Assembly (NCBI RefSeq): GCF_020193655.1
Contig: NZ_JADYVE010000005.1
Location: forward strand, 62,001-126,000
Source of the DNA: Ensifer sp. IC3342
Lineage (GTDB): Bacteria > Pseudomonadota > Alphaproteobacteria > Rhizobiales > Rhizobiaceae
Direction: 5' to 3'
DNA length: 64,000 nt
Shown here: in pieces, positions 25,594 to 34,361 of the stretch
Position numbering within the stretch: the stretch's first letter is position 1
How the letters are laid out: every line of letters begins with the position of its first letter
The notes under the pieces: generated by a model
The model's database searches: none
What the model was told of the DNA's origin: nothing
The model's input: only the letters and a program-made list of their open reading frames with translations
Position numbers and translations under genes: made by a program

Positions 25594-27000
25594 ATGACTG
25601 TGCACGGATTGTTTGCAGCGAAGCCGTCCGCGGCGGCCGACCTGTCGTCGAAGCCTGAGATTGCTATCGTCGGGCGTGGATTTTCGGGCATCATGATGGC
25701 GATCGCCCTCATGAAGTCGATCCGGGTCTCCTTCCATTTGACAATGTACGATCCGCACCCGTCGATCAGCGGTGGCCAAGCCCTCTCTTCGGCGCAGAGC
25801 ATGGAGATCCTCAACAGCCGCGTGCGTGATCTTTCGGTTGCCGCCGGGCAGCCAGACGACTTCAACGACTGGCTTTGCACCAACGGCGAATTCCGTGCGG
25901 CGGTGCCGGCAGCGATCCCCGGCTTCCAGCAGATTTTCGTGCCAAAGGGCATTTTCAGCGATTATGTCCATCAGCGTTTCTCCGAGGCGCTTGCGCGCCG
26001 TTCCGATATCACGGTGAAGTTTTCCCATGAGCCGGTCCGTGCGCTGCGCAAGCTCGCGACGGGCCGCTTCACGCTCGTTCACGATGGCGGAACCGACGAA
26101 AGCGATGTCGTCGTGCTCGCTACTGGCTTTGGCGTCAGGGCGCGCGACGTCGAGATTCCCGATGGGGACCGGCCGGTCGTAAGAGCCCGCCGGCTCGTCG
26201 ATCCGCGCCACGCCGTTCTGCTCGGCAGCGGCATTCGCGTCGTGGACCAGTTGTTCCAGATGCGCGACAGCGGCTACGCAGGCAAGATCACGCTGCTCTC
26301 GCGACATGGTTTCCTGCCGCAGACGCATACGCGCCTGTCGGCGGCGCCGAGCTTCCCAGTCGACCCGATGCCGTCGTCCCTCAGGGAGATCGTCCGGTTC
26401 GTCCGCGAGGCCTGCGCCGATGCCGAGGCCAAGGGGCAGAGCTGGCAATCGGCGATGAACGGGCTTCGCCGCCGCGCCCGTTCGCTCTGGCAGGCACTTC
26501 CTGCGCGGGAGAAGCGCCAGTTCAACCGGCATCTGCGCGCCATTTACGACAGCCACAGAAACCGCCTGCCGGCGGCCGTGCACGCCCGTCTCCAGCAGGA
26601 GCTTGCCGAAGGGCGGACCGTGCTTCGCCGCGGATGGGCCGGGCGGCGCGTGCCGGAAGGACTGATGGTCCGCTGGTCCGGTCAGCCGGCGGAAGAAGTC
26701 CTGCGGGCCGATCAGGTAATCGACTGCCGCTGCTCGGCGCCGGACCTGCAGGCCCCGCTGTTCCAAAGCCTTTTTTCCGGCGGACTGGCCATGCCGGACG
26801 AGCTCGAACTCGGCATTGCCGCCAGCCCTACCGGAGAGGTGCTCGGCAGCGGCGGCCGCACGCCGAACCTCTTTGCGATCGGGCCGCTCGGCGTGGGTAG
26901 CCTCCCCGACATCGACCTCGTTCCGGAGATCGTCACCCAGACCTATGCGGCGGCACGCCTGATCGCGACCGGCAAACGCCTGGCACTGAAAGCGGGATAG
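25594..27000 (+). CDS. FAD/NAD(P)-binding protein (FAD_NAD_binding_9-like), paralogue 1
   Basis: A 468-residue flavoprotein. The dinucleotide motif is IAIVGRGFSGIMMAIAL (about 23-39), then MYDPHPSISGGQALSS, VPKGIFSDYVHQRF, VVVLATGFG, and a second nucleotide-binding turn VLLGSGIRVVDQLFQM. The central region (SWQSAMNGLRRRARSLWQALPAREKRQFNRHLRAIYDSHRNRLP) and the late AIGPLGVGSLPDIDLVPEI are shared in pattern with the protein at 41145. The start has AGGAG at 7 nt. The family is usually annotated as a hydroxyacylglutathione-hydrolase-like or oxidoreductase protein of unknown reaction. The divergent SfnB-like gene suggests organosulfur metabolism. Confidence 0.8.
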   Translation: MTVHGLFAAKPSAAADLSSKPEIAIVGRGFSGIMMAIALMKSIRVSFHLTMYDPHPSISGGQALSSAQSMEILNSRVRDLSVAAGQPDDFNDWLCTNGEFRAAVPAAIPGFQQIFVPKGIFSDYVHQRFSEALARRSDITVKFSHEPVRALRKLATGRFTLVHDGGTDESDVVVLATGFGVRARDVEIPDGDRPVVRARRLVDPRHAVLLGSGIRVVDQLFQMRDSGYAGKITLLSRHGFLPQTHTRLSAAPSFPVDPMPSSLREIVRFVREACADAEAKGQSWQSAMNGLRRRARSLWQALPAREKRQFNRHLRAIYDSHRNRLPAAVHARLQQELAEGRTVLRRGWAGRRVPEGLMVRWSGQPAEEVLRADQVIDCRCSAPDLQAPLFQSLFSGGLAMPDELELGIAASPTGEVLGSGGRTPNLFAIGPLGVGSLPDIDLVPEIVTQTYAAARLIATGKRLALKAG

Positions 27001-27182
27001 ATCACCGGTTCCGCGCCGCGACACTCCTAGCTGCTCGAGCAGCCGCGTCTTGAGTGATCGCTTTGGTCGCTTGCTGCGCATTTTTCATTACTGAAAAACC
27101 TCCTGCGGAATCGAAGCTTCTGATCGCCGCGCGACCAGTGGCATAGTCGCCAGCATTGCTCCATGACTGGAAAGGAAATGCC

Positions 27183-28199
27183 ATGCTTGCCAGCGACATC
27201 TCTGCCGTCAGCCGCAGGCCATTGGGCCGCTCCGGCCTGTTGGCCGCGCCCATCGGGCTAGGCTGTTGGGCGATCGGAGGCCATTTCACCCTCAACGGCA
27301 GGCCGGACGGCTGGGGAGAGATCGACGACGAACAGTCGATCCGCGCCATTCATCTGGGGCTCGAGACAGGCGCGTCGCTGATCGACACGGCTGACGCCTA
27401 TGGAACCGGGCACAGCGAGGAGGTCATCGGTCGAGCGCTCCGCGGGCGACGGGGTGACGCTATCATCGCGACCAAGTTCGGATACACCTATGATCGCGTC
27501 GCACGCGCACTCGTCAGCACCGATGTCAGCCCCGCCTATATCGAACGGGCCTGCGCGGCTTCGCTTGCGCGTTTGGCGACCGACTATATCGATCTTTACC
27601 AGATCCATGTCGGGGAGATTCCGGACGATCAGGCGGATGCGGCCGGCGAGGCGCTTGAAAAGTTGGCGGAGAAAGGTGCCATCCGCTTCTGGGGCTGGAG
27701 CACGGACAACGCCGCTGCGGCGAAGCGCATGGTGAAGTTCCCGCATTTCGTCGCGGTTCAGCAGGAACTGAACGTCTTCACGGATGGGCCGGCCATGCTG
27801 GCGATGTGCGAGGGCAATAATCTCGCCAGCCTCAATCGATCGCCGCTCGCGATGGGGTTCCTGACCGGAAAGTTTGGTCCGCAAACGCGGCTGCCCCCAA
27901 GCGACGTGCGCGCTGCCGGCCACAGCTGGGTACGGTTCTTCGAGGACGGACGGCCGCGTGCCGACTATCTCCTCCGTCTCGCACGGGTGCGGGAGTTGCT
28001 TCAGAGCGGAGGCAGGACCCTGGCGCAAGGCGCGCTCGGCTGGATTCTTGCCCGTTCGCCCAACACCTTTCCGATACCCGGCTTCAAAACGGAGGCGCAG
28101 GTGCGTGAAAATCTGGCGGCGCTGGAGAAGGGACCGCTAACGGAAGCGACGGTAGCGGAAATCGATGTGCTTCTTGCGAAGGACGCTGATAACGGATGA
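27183..28199 (+). CDS. Aldo/keto reductase
   Basis: A 338-residue TIM-barrel oxidoreductase, NADPH-type. The catalytic Asp and Tyr are in LIDTADAYGTGHSEEVIG, the Lys in IIATKFGYTYD, and the His in IDLYQIHVGEIPDD, so the tetrad is complete. Late NADPH-binding segments include TLAQGALGWILARSPNTFPIPGFKTEAQVRENL. The ATG at 27183 has AAGGAAA upstream and starts the conserved RRPLGRSGLLAAPIGLGCWAIGG region. It is monocistronic on the available evidence, 183 bp after the FAD/NAD(P) protein. The substrate is unknown. Confidence 0.92.
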   Translation: MLASDISAVSRRPLGRSGLLAAPIGLGCWAIGGHFTLNGRPDGWGEIDDEQSIRAIHLGLETGASLIDTADAYGTGHSEEVIGRALRGRRGDAIIATKFGYTYDRVARALVSTDVSPAYIERACAASLARLATDYIDLYQIHVGEIPDDQADAAGEALEKLAEKGAIRFWGWSTDNAAAAKRMVKFPHFVAVQQELNVFTDGPAMLAMCEGNNLASLNRSPLAMGFLTGKFGPQTRLPPSDVRAAGHSWVRFFEDGRPRADYLLRLARVRELLQSGGRTLAQGALGWILARSPNTFPIPGFKTEAQVRENLAALEKGPLTEATVAEIDVLLAKDADNG

Positions 28200-28626
28200 T
28201 TTTTCTGCGGAGCGCTTCGGCAATGAGAACGCGATGCGGCCGCCTCCTGTGGCCACGCGCTTACGACATCGCACCGGACCGAAGGATCGAACCGCCGGCG
28301 CGGCGAAGAAGATGCTCTTGAAAAGTGTTGCATTCCCGCAACGGCCCCGAGGTGATTTCTGCAATCCGAAATTGTGCCTTTGCAGATCGGCCGGTCTCGT
28401 GTATGGTTACCTCATCTCGCAATTCAAATCAGAGGAGGCGTGAAATGAATCCTGTTCTCGTGATTATGCGCCTCTCTGGCGGGACGGCTGGCAGCACCAC
28501 GATGTATCGCACATCTTGCTCGAGCCGATTTAGCTTCCGGGGTCTCTAAGTCCCGGATTTTTGCCGATTGGCGCTTTCCCATTTGACCTGACGTGACCGG
28601 CTGACGGAGCGACTGTTCGCATTTCC
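28200..28626. other. 427-bp intergenic region before the DUF1127 gene
   Basis: Apart from the doubtful 34-codon frame at 28445-28549, it holds no supported gene. GGAGG at 28434-28438 precedes that frame. No RIME copy or strong inverted repeat is seen. Confidence 0.4.
28445..28549 (+). CDS. Possible 34-residue leader or small protein
   Basis: The frame MNPVLVIMRLSGGTAGSTTM... has a strong ribosome binding site (GAGGAGGCG, 5-8 nt before the ATG) and stops at 28549. It has no recognisable family. It precedes the DUF1127 gene by 78 bp and could be a leader peptide or chance ORF. Kept only because of the ribosome binding site. Confidence 0.25.
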   Translation: MNPVLVIMRLSGGTAGSTTMYRTSCSSRFSFRGL

Positions 28627-28935
28627 GTGTCCGCATCCGCACGTCTATTCGACCTTCGAGAGGACCTGGCCGCGTTGCCGCGCCGGGACGGAAAAATCAT
28701 GCGTGAAGCACAATTTTTAGTTGCTGATACCCTCGCCGCAACGATCGATGACCTGTGCCAAAAATTCGGCGTCTGGAAGACCGCGCGTGCGCTGATACTG
28801 GCCGCTTGGAGACATCGTCAGACGACGAACCAGGTCTCCCATCTGTCGGATCGCATGCGCCGTGACATCGGCCTTCCGGACGGTGAGCCCGGGCTCCTGG
28901 AGGCCAGATTTTCCCTTTGGGATCTTCGGCTTTGA
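28627..28935 (+). CDS. DUF1127 (YjiS-like) family small protein
   Basis: A 102-residue protein whose C-terminal part, ILAAWRHRQTTNQVSHLSDRMRRDIGL, is the DUF1127 signature (ending LSDRxLxDIGL in the family). Rhizobial relatives act in RNA turnover or phosphate/carbon control, but that is known only for a few. It starts with GTG at 28627, with no strong ribosome binding site; an in-frame ATG at 28699 would leave 78 residues and still keep the domain. No clear operon partner. Confidence 0.7.
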   Translation: MSASARLFDLREDLAALPRRDGKIMREAQFLVADTLAATIDDLCQKFGVWKTARALILAAWRHRQTTNQVSHLSDRMRRDIGLPDGEPGLLEARFSLWDLRL

Positions 28936-29200
28936 GGCGCCCTCTTAAGCAGGACGGCGATCGTGATCGGGGTGGAGGGGCGTCCCAGGCGCCCCTCCTT
29001 CCAGTATCCATTTCTGGCGCTTAACGCCCAACCGTTCACCAAGGCTGAACGTGTGACGCGGTCCCGCTTCGAAAGCTCAGCCCAAGAACGCGCACCGGCG
29101 TTCCAGAGCTCACGCGGACCTCATTTCACCATCGCGGAACAGATCGCCTGGGGAACTGATCTTGAGGTGCGGCGTTTCCCACCGTCGGCGGAGATCTGCG

Positions 29201-30589
29201 ATGTGGGCCTTGCGGGTGGTAATCGTTTGCGTGGCGGCCATAATTGTGGCAGCAGGTGCGTTCTTTTTTCTGGCGTGGCGTTCCGAAATTCCCGAGGACG
29301 CCTCGGCGGCAGAGGCCACGTTCGCTCCGGAACTCGTCGGGAAGGGAGCGCAACTGGCGGCGCTTGGCAATTGCATCGCCTGCCACACCGTCCCCGGAAA
29401 ACCGGCATTTTCCGGCGGCCTTGGCGTGCCGACGCCATTTGGGACGATTTACTCCACCAACATCACGCCCGATCGTGAGACCGGCATTGGCGGCTGGAGC
29501 GAAGAGGCGTTCCAGCGTGCCATGAACGAAGGTGTCGATCGGAGGGGCAGCCATCTCTATCCGGCATTCCCCTACGATCATTTCACGCATGTCTCGGCAG
29601 AGGACAATCGCGCTCTCTATGCCTTTCTGATGACGCGCCCCGCGGTAAAGGCCGAAGCGCCGCAGAACGATCTCCAGTTTCCTCTCACGTACCGGCCCCT
29701 GCTTGCCGCCTGGAAGCTCGCCTTCTTCGACAGGGGTGAGCTCGAACCGGATACCAGCCAGAGTGAGGCATGGACGCGCGGGCGCTATCTTGCCGAGGGT
29801 CTCGGACACTGCGGCGCCTGCCACACTCCCCGAAACGCCTTCGGCGCCGAAGACCGCGACCAGTATTTTGGCGGTGGCGAGGCCGAGGGCTGGCAGGCTT
29901 ATGCGATCAACAAGGATTCCAAGGCGCCGATTCCATGGGACGAGCAAAGCCTGGCCTTTTACCTTCGCAACGGCTGGCACGAATTCCACGGCGTTTCGCG
30001 TGGCCCCATGACCGAGGTCACCGGCAATCTCTCGGGCCTTCCGGATAGCGACATCATGGCGATCGCCACCTATGTCACGTCGATCATGGGCGATCCCACG
30101 CCCGAACGCGGGCAAAGAGCGGCGCAACTGCGCGAGCAGTTCGAAGGGGACTACTTCGAACAGGCGGCCGATAGCCAGAGTTCTCCTGTGAGTGCTTCCG
30201 GCGGCAGTCCCGGCGAGGCGATTTATGTAGCTGCCTGTGCAAGTTGTCACGAGGGCCAGCGGCGCCAGCCCTTCGGGGGACTGAACTTCGATCTGAGTAC
30301 TGCTGTCAATGCGCCGAACCCGCAAAATATAGTCAACGTCGTGCTGTTCGGCCTTCCGCCGGCCGACGGCGAGGCGAGCGCGGTGATGCCGGCCTTCCGG
30401 CATCTGCTCAGCGATCAGCAGGTGGCCGACGTTCTCACCTACATGCGCGAGCGGTTCTCCGAGGAGCAGCCTTGGGCCGGGCTCGTGGAGCTGATCGCCA
30501 ATACCCGTTCCGGCGCGCACAAGGTCACCATCCGGCCGTCGGACGGCATTGAAAGGGCGCCGCACAACGTCGGGGCCGAGGAGGGATGA
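29201..30589 (+). CDS. Triheme membrane cytochrome c subunit of a molybdenum dehydrogenase
   Basis: A 462-residue protein with an N-terminal membrane anchor (WALRVVIVCVAAIIVAAGAFFFLAW) and three CxxCH heme sites at about 58-62 (CIACH), 204-208 (CGACH) and 346-350 (CASCH). It is typical of the cytochrome subunits that pass electrons from alcohol, gluconate or molybdenum-hydroxylase enzymes to the respiratory chain. The ATG at 29201 has GGAG 8 nt upstream. Its stop overlaps the start of the 2Fe-2S subunit gene (ATGATG), so the three genes form one translationally coupled operon. Confidence 0.92.
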   Translation: MWALRVVIVCVAAIIVAAGAFFFLAWRSEIPEDASAAEATFAPELVGKGAQLAALGNCIACHTVPGKPAFSGGLGVPTPFGTIYSTNITPDRETGIGGWSEEAFQRAMNEGVDRRGSHLYPAFPYDHFTHVSAEDNRALYAFLMTRPAVKAEAPQNDLQFPLTYRPLLAAWKLAFFDRGELEPDTSQSEAWTRGRYLAEGLGHCGACHTPRNAFGAEDRDQYFGGGEAEGWQAYAINKDSKAPIPWDEQSLAFYLRNGWHEFHGVSRGPMTEVTGNLSGLPDSDIMAIATYVTSIMGDPTPERGQRAAQLREQFEGDYFEQAADSQSSPVSASGGSPGEAIYVAACASCHEGQRRQPFGGLNFDLSTAVNAPNPQNIVNVVLFGLPPADGEASAVMPAFRHLLSDQQVADVLTYMRERFSEEQPWAGLVELIANTRSGAHKVTIRPSDGIERAPHNVGAEEG

Positions 30590-31089
30590 TGAGCATTTCG
30601 CTGACAGTCAATGGCAGCCCGCATCAGGTCGATGTCGATCCGGCGACGCCTCTGCTTTACGTCCTTCGCGACGACCTCGCCCTGAACGGCGCCAAATACG
30701 GCTGCGGGCTCGGCCAGTGCGGATCCTGCACCGTGGTGATGGATGGCGAGGCGGTGCTTTCCTGCATGGTGCCGGTCATGCTGGTCGAAGGCCGCGAAAT
30801 CACCACCATCGAGGGCCTGGGCACGATCGACGAGCCCGGACCTTTGCAGCAGGCTTTCATCGAGCTGCAGGCGGCGCAGTGCGGCTATTGCATTCCAGGC
30901 ATGATGATGAGTGCGCATGCGCTCTTGCGCCGGAAGCCGCGGCCGAGCGACGCGGAGATCCGCGAGGCGCTGACGACGAATCTCTGTCGTTGCGGCACAC
31001 ATATGCGGATTCTGGCAGCAATCCGGCGGGCAGGCGAATTGATGCAGGCCGCGTCGTTGCCTGAAGCCGATGAAGGGAGGGCAGGCTAA
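30586..31089 (+). CDS. 2Fe-2S subunit of a xanthine-oxidase-family dehydrogenase (IorA/NicA type)
   Basis: A 167-residue protein with both clusters of the family: plant-type C40, C45, C48 and C60 (GCGLGQCGSCTV) and the helical-domain cysteines C99, C102, C134 and C136 (AAQCGYCIPGM, TNLCRCGTHM). It transfers electrons from the molybdenum subunit encoded next to the cytochrome encoded before. No FAD subunit gene is present, as in isoquinoline 1-oxidoreductase and nicotinate hydroxylase systems. It overlaps both neighbours by a few bases. Confidence 0.94.
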   Translation: MMSISLTVNGSPHQVDVDPATPLLYVLRDDLALNGAKYGCGLGQCGSCTVVMDGEAVLSCMVPVMLVEGREITTIEGLGTIDEPGPLQQAFIELQAAQCGYCIPGMMMSAHALLRRKPRPSDAEIREALTTNLCRCGTHMRILAAIRRAGELMQAASLPEADEGRAG

Positions 31090-33332
31090 TGGGCATTCTC
31101 CAGCACGAAATCACGCGCCGCACTGTGATCGTCGGCACTGGCGGGCTTGTTGTCAGTTTTTCGCTCGGCCGCGCTTTTGCCCAGGCGCCCGCGACACCGC
31201 CGGCCCCACCGGCACCGCCCGCGTCCTTGCCCGGCAGCCTTGACGATGACCGCTTCCTCGATTCCTGGATCCGGATCGACCCTGACAATTCCGTCACCGT
31301 CTTCACCGGCAAGGCGGAACTCGGCCAAGGCATCCGCACCGCCCTTCTGCAGGTTGCCGCGGAGGAACTGGAGGTGGACCCCGCAGAGATCGAGTTCGTC
31401 ACGGCGGATACGGGCCGCACGCCAAACGAAGGGTTCACGGCCGGCAGCCAGTCGATGCAAAACAGCGGCACTGCCATCAGGAACGCCGCGGCACAGGTGC
31501 GCGCGTTGCTTCTGGCGGAAGCCACCAAGCGCTTCGGGGTCGCGGTCGCGGAACTCAGGGCCGAAAACAAATCCGTGCTTGCAAAGGATGGGAGACGCGT
31601 GAGCTATGGCGAGCTTGTTTCCGGCCAGATGCTGCACGTGGAGGCGCAGCCGCAGTCGTCCTTGAAGCAGCCCGGGACCTTCCGCGTGATGGGCAAGCCG
31701 CTCCCGCGTGTCGATATCCCGGCGAAGGTGACGGGCCAGCCCGCCTATGTGCATGATCTGCGCCTGGACGGCATGCTGCATGCACGCGTCGTGCGTCCCC
31801 CGAGCCCGGCAGCTACGCTGACGGAACTCGATCAGGGCGCGGCCGAGAGGATGCCCGGCGTCGTTTCCGTCATGCGCGACGGCAACTTCCTCGCGGTCGT
31901 CGCCGAGAAAGAATTCCAGGCGGTGAGCGCCATGCGGGCTCTGGCAGCGGGAGCGCGGTGGCAGGAACGCGATACCCTTCCTGACCAGACCACCCTGCCG
32001 GCAGTCCTTCAAGGGCTCGAACGCGAGGTCGGTACCGTCGCGGAGGCGGGCGCGCTGTCGTCCGACGGCAAGGTGTTCGAGGCGACCTACACGCGGCCCT
32101 ATCAGATCCACGGCTCGATCGGCCCGTCCTGTGCCGTCGCGCAGATGAAGGCGGATGGCACATTGGACGTCTGGTCGCATACCCAAGGGGTCTTTCCTGA
32201 CCGCGAGGCGATCGCCGAAATGCTGGCGATGCCGGAAGAAAAGGTCCATGTCATCCACATGGAAGGATCGGGGTGTTATGGGCACAATGGTGCCGACGAC
32301 GCGGCTGCCGACGCGGCGCTCATCGCCAGCAAAATCCCCGGCAAGCCCGTGCGCGTTCAGTGGATGCGCGAGCAGGAGCACAGTTGGGAGCCTTATGGCC
32401 CCGCGATGCTGATGAAAGTCAGTGCGACGCTCGACGATCAAGGCAGGATCGCGAGCTGGGCCTATGATCTCTGGAGCAACACGCACTCCACGCGTCCCGG
32501 CGGGGCCGGTGCGCTGCTCGCAGCGCGTCACAAGGCTCAAGCGTTCCAGCCGGAGCCGGCCGAGCTTAGAATCAGCCCCTCCGGCAACGGCGACCGAAAC
32601 GCCAATCCGCTCTACACTATTCCGAACAAGCGCGTGCTCTGGCACTTCCTGCCCGACATGCCGCTACGCGTCTCGGCGCTCCGGGCGCTGGGCGGCTACG
32701 CCAACGTCTTCGCGATCGAAAGCACGATCGACGAACTGGCACTGATGGCCGAAGTCGATCCGGTCGAATTCCGGCTCAGCCACATGGAGGATCCGCGGGC
32801 GCGTGCCGTCATCGAACTGGCTGCGGAGCGCTTCGGCTGGGACAAGGCGCAAATGCCGAGGAATCGCGGCCGCGGCTTCGCCTTTGCCCGCTACAAGAAT
32901 CTCGCCGCCTATCTGGCGGTTGCGATGGAAGCGGAAGTCGAGCCGGAAACCGGCCGCGTGCGCGTCGCGCGCGTCGTGTCCGCCATCGACAGTGGCGAGA
33001 TCGTCAACCCGGACGGCATCCGCAACCAGACGGAGGGCGGCATCCTGCAATCGATCAGCTGGACGCTCTACGAGGCCGTGGCATTCGACAGGACGAGGAT
33101 CACCAGCACCGATTGGTCGAGCTATCCGATCCTTCGTTTCGCCAGCGTCCCGGACAGTGTCGAAGTCCATATCGTCGACCGCCCCGGCGAACCCTTCCTC
33201 GGGACAGGCGAGGCGGCCCAGGGACCTGCGGCGGCGGCTGTCGCCAACGCGATCAGAAACGCCACAGGCAAGCGTCTCTATGATCTGCCCTTCACCAGAG
33301 ATCGAATACGAAACGCCATCGGCGGCGCTTGA
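31089..33332 (+). CDS. Molybdopterin-binding large subunit (IorB-type aldehyde/N-heterocycle dehydrogenase)
   Basis: A 747-residue subunit with a Tat-like signal (ITRRTVIVGTGGLVVSFSLG), so the enzyme acts in the periplasm. The molybdenum-binding segments are visible: GKAELGQGIRTALLQVAAEEL, GSQSMQNSGTAIRNAAAQ, MEGSGCYGHNGADDAAADAAL, SALRALGGYANVFAIES and the final GTGEAAQGPAAAAVANAI, where the Glu is the presumed catalytic base. IorB-type enzymes hydroxylate N-heterocycles or oxidise aldehydes. The substrate is not readable. The next genes are a convergent LysR regulator and an SDR. Confidence 0.92.
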   Translation: MGILQHEITRRTVIVGTGGLVVSFSLGRAFAQAPATPPAPPAPPASLPGSLDDDRFLDSWIRIDPDNSVTVFTGKAELGQGIRTALLQVAAEELEVDPAEIEFVTADTGRTPNEGFTAGSQSMQNSGTAIRNAAAQVRALLLAEATKRFGVAVAELRAENKSVLAKDGRRVSYGELVSGQMLHVEAQPQSSLKQPGTFRVMGKPLPRVDIPAKVTGQPAYVHDLRLDGMLHARVVRPPSPAATLTELDQGAAERMPGVVSVMRDGNFLAVVAEKEFQAVSAMRALAAGARWQERDTLPDQTTLPAVLQGLEREVGTVAEAGALSSDGKVFEATYTRPYQIHGSIGPSCAVAQMKADGTLDVWSHTQGVFPDREAIAEMLAMPEEKVHVIHMEGSGCYGHNGADDAAADAALIASKIPGKPVRVQWMREQEHSWEPYGPAMLMKVSATLDDQGRIASWAYDLWSNTHSTRPGGAGALLAARHKAQAFQPEPAELRISPSGNGDRNANPLYTIPNKRVLWHFLPDMPLRVSALRALGGYANVFAIESTIDELALMAEVDPVEFRLSHMEDPRARAVIELAAERFGWDKAQMPRNRGRGFAFARYKNLAAYLAVAMEAEVEPETGRVRVARVVSAIDSGEIVNPDGIRNQTEGGILQSISWTLYEAVAFDRTRITSTDWSSYPILRFASVPDSVEVHIVDRPGEPFLGTGEAAQGPAAAAVANAIRNATGKRLYDLPFTRDRIRNAIGGA

Positions 33333-33354
33333 TCGATCAGGCAGGTCTTGGCGG

Positions 33355-34254
33355 TCATTGTCGCCTTGCGGCCTGGCCGAGCAACCAGTCTCGAAGCCTT
33401 TTCACCTGATCCGGCTTCCGGGATGCTCTGGGATATACGATGTAGAAGCCGAGATCGTCGCGCAGCTTTATGTCGAGCGGACTGCAGAGCCGTCCGGCGG
33501 CGATGTCATCGTTGACCAGGGCATCGCTGGCAAGGGCCACGCCCTGACCGGCTATCGCCGCGTCGATGGCGAGCGACGTATGGGAGAATTTGAGTGATTT
33601 GATGCTCCGCGCATCAGCGTGTACGCCGGCATGTTCCAGGAAAACCGGCCACATCCCATGTGCATCATGGAGCAAGACGTGGCGGGTCAAGTCTGCTGCA
33701 GTTCGGATTGGAACATCGTCCACGAGAGTGGGTTTGCATACGGCAAGAAGCGTGGTCGGAAAGAGCAGTTCACCACGAAGCCCCGGTCCGAGAGGCGGCT
33801 TTGTATGGCGCACGGCGATGTCCACGCCATCGCTTTGGAAGTTCGCGAAGGCATTTGCCGCCAGAACCTGGACTTCCAGGTCCGCGTTGGCATTCGAAAA
33901 TCCGTTCAGGCGCGGGATCAGCCACTTGGTCGCGAAAGAGGGCGTCACGCTTACCGTAAGCGTCGTCTTCGAGGGCCGCAGCTCTTCGGTCGCATCGGAG
34001 ATCAGGGACAATGCCCGCTGAACCGGCTTCAGGTAGCGCCGGCCTGCTTCGGTAAGGTCAAGTCCTCGCGGCAGCCGGTCGAAGAGCTTGACTTCCAGAT
34101 GCTCCTCCAGCGCCCGGACCTGTTGCGCAACGGCACCCTGGGTGACGCCGAGTTCTTCCGCAGCGAGCCGGAAATTCAGATGACGCGCAGAGCTTTCGAA
34201 CATCCTGAGCGCGTTGAGCGGCGGAAATTTATAGGGGCTCTTTCCACCGGTCAT
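33355..34254 (-). CDS. LysR-family transcriptional regulator (GcvA-like)
   Basis: A 299-residue regulator. The N-terminal HTH is FPPLNALRMFESSARHLNFRLAAEELGVTQGAVAQQVRALEEHLEVKLFDR, with the GcvA-type PPLNALR start. The C-terminal periplasmic-binding-like domain includes TVSVTPSFATKWLIPRL and VDIAVRHTKPPL. It is convergent with the molybdenum dehydrogenase (22-bp gap) and divergent from the SDR gene at 34362, which makes the SDR its most likely target. The intergenic gap is 107 bp. Confidence 0.92.
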   Translation of the reverse strand: MTGGKSPYKFPPLNALRMFESSARHLNFRLAAEELGVTQGAVAQQVRALEEHLEVKLFDRLPRGLDLTEAGRRYLKPVQRALSLISDATEELRPSKTTLTVSVTPSFATKWLIPRLNGFSNANADLEVQVLAANAFANFQSDGVDIAVRHTKPPLGPGLRGELLFPTTLLAVCKPTLVDDVPIRTAADLTRHVLLHDAHGMWPVFLEHAGVHADARSIKSLKFSHTSLAIDAAIAGQGVALASDALVNDDIAAGRLCSPLDIKLRDDLGFYIVYPRASRKPDQVKRLRDWLLGQAARRQ

Positions 34255-34361
34255 CCAATAGTTTTCCTACAGGCTCGTGCGTGTATTTCTGTTTAGTCGC
34301 CGCGCACCCTTTATGTCAAAATTTGCCGGGCTCTTGAACGAACGTCCTGAAAGGAAATGAC

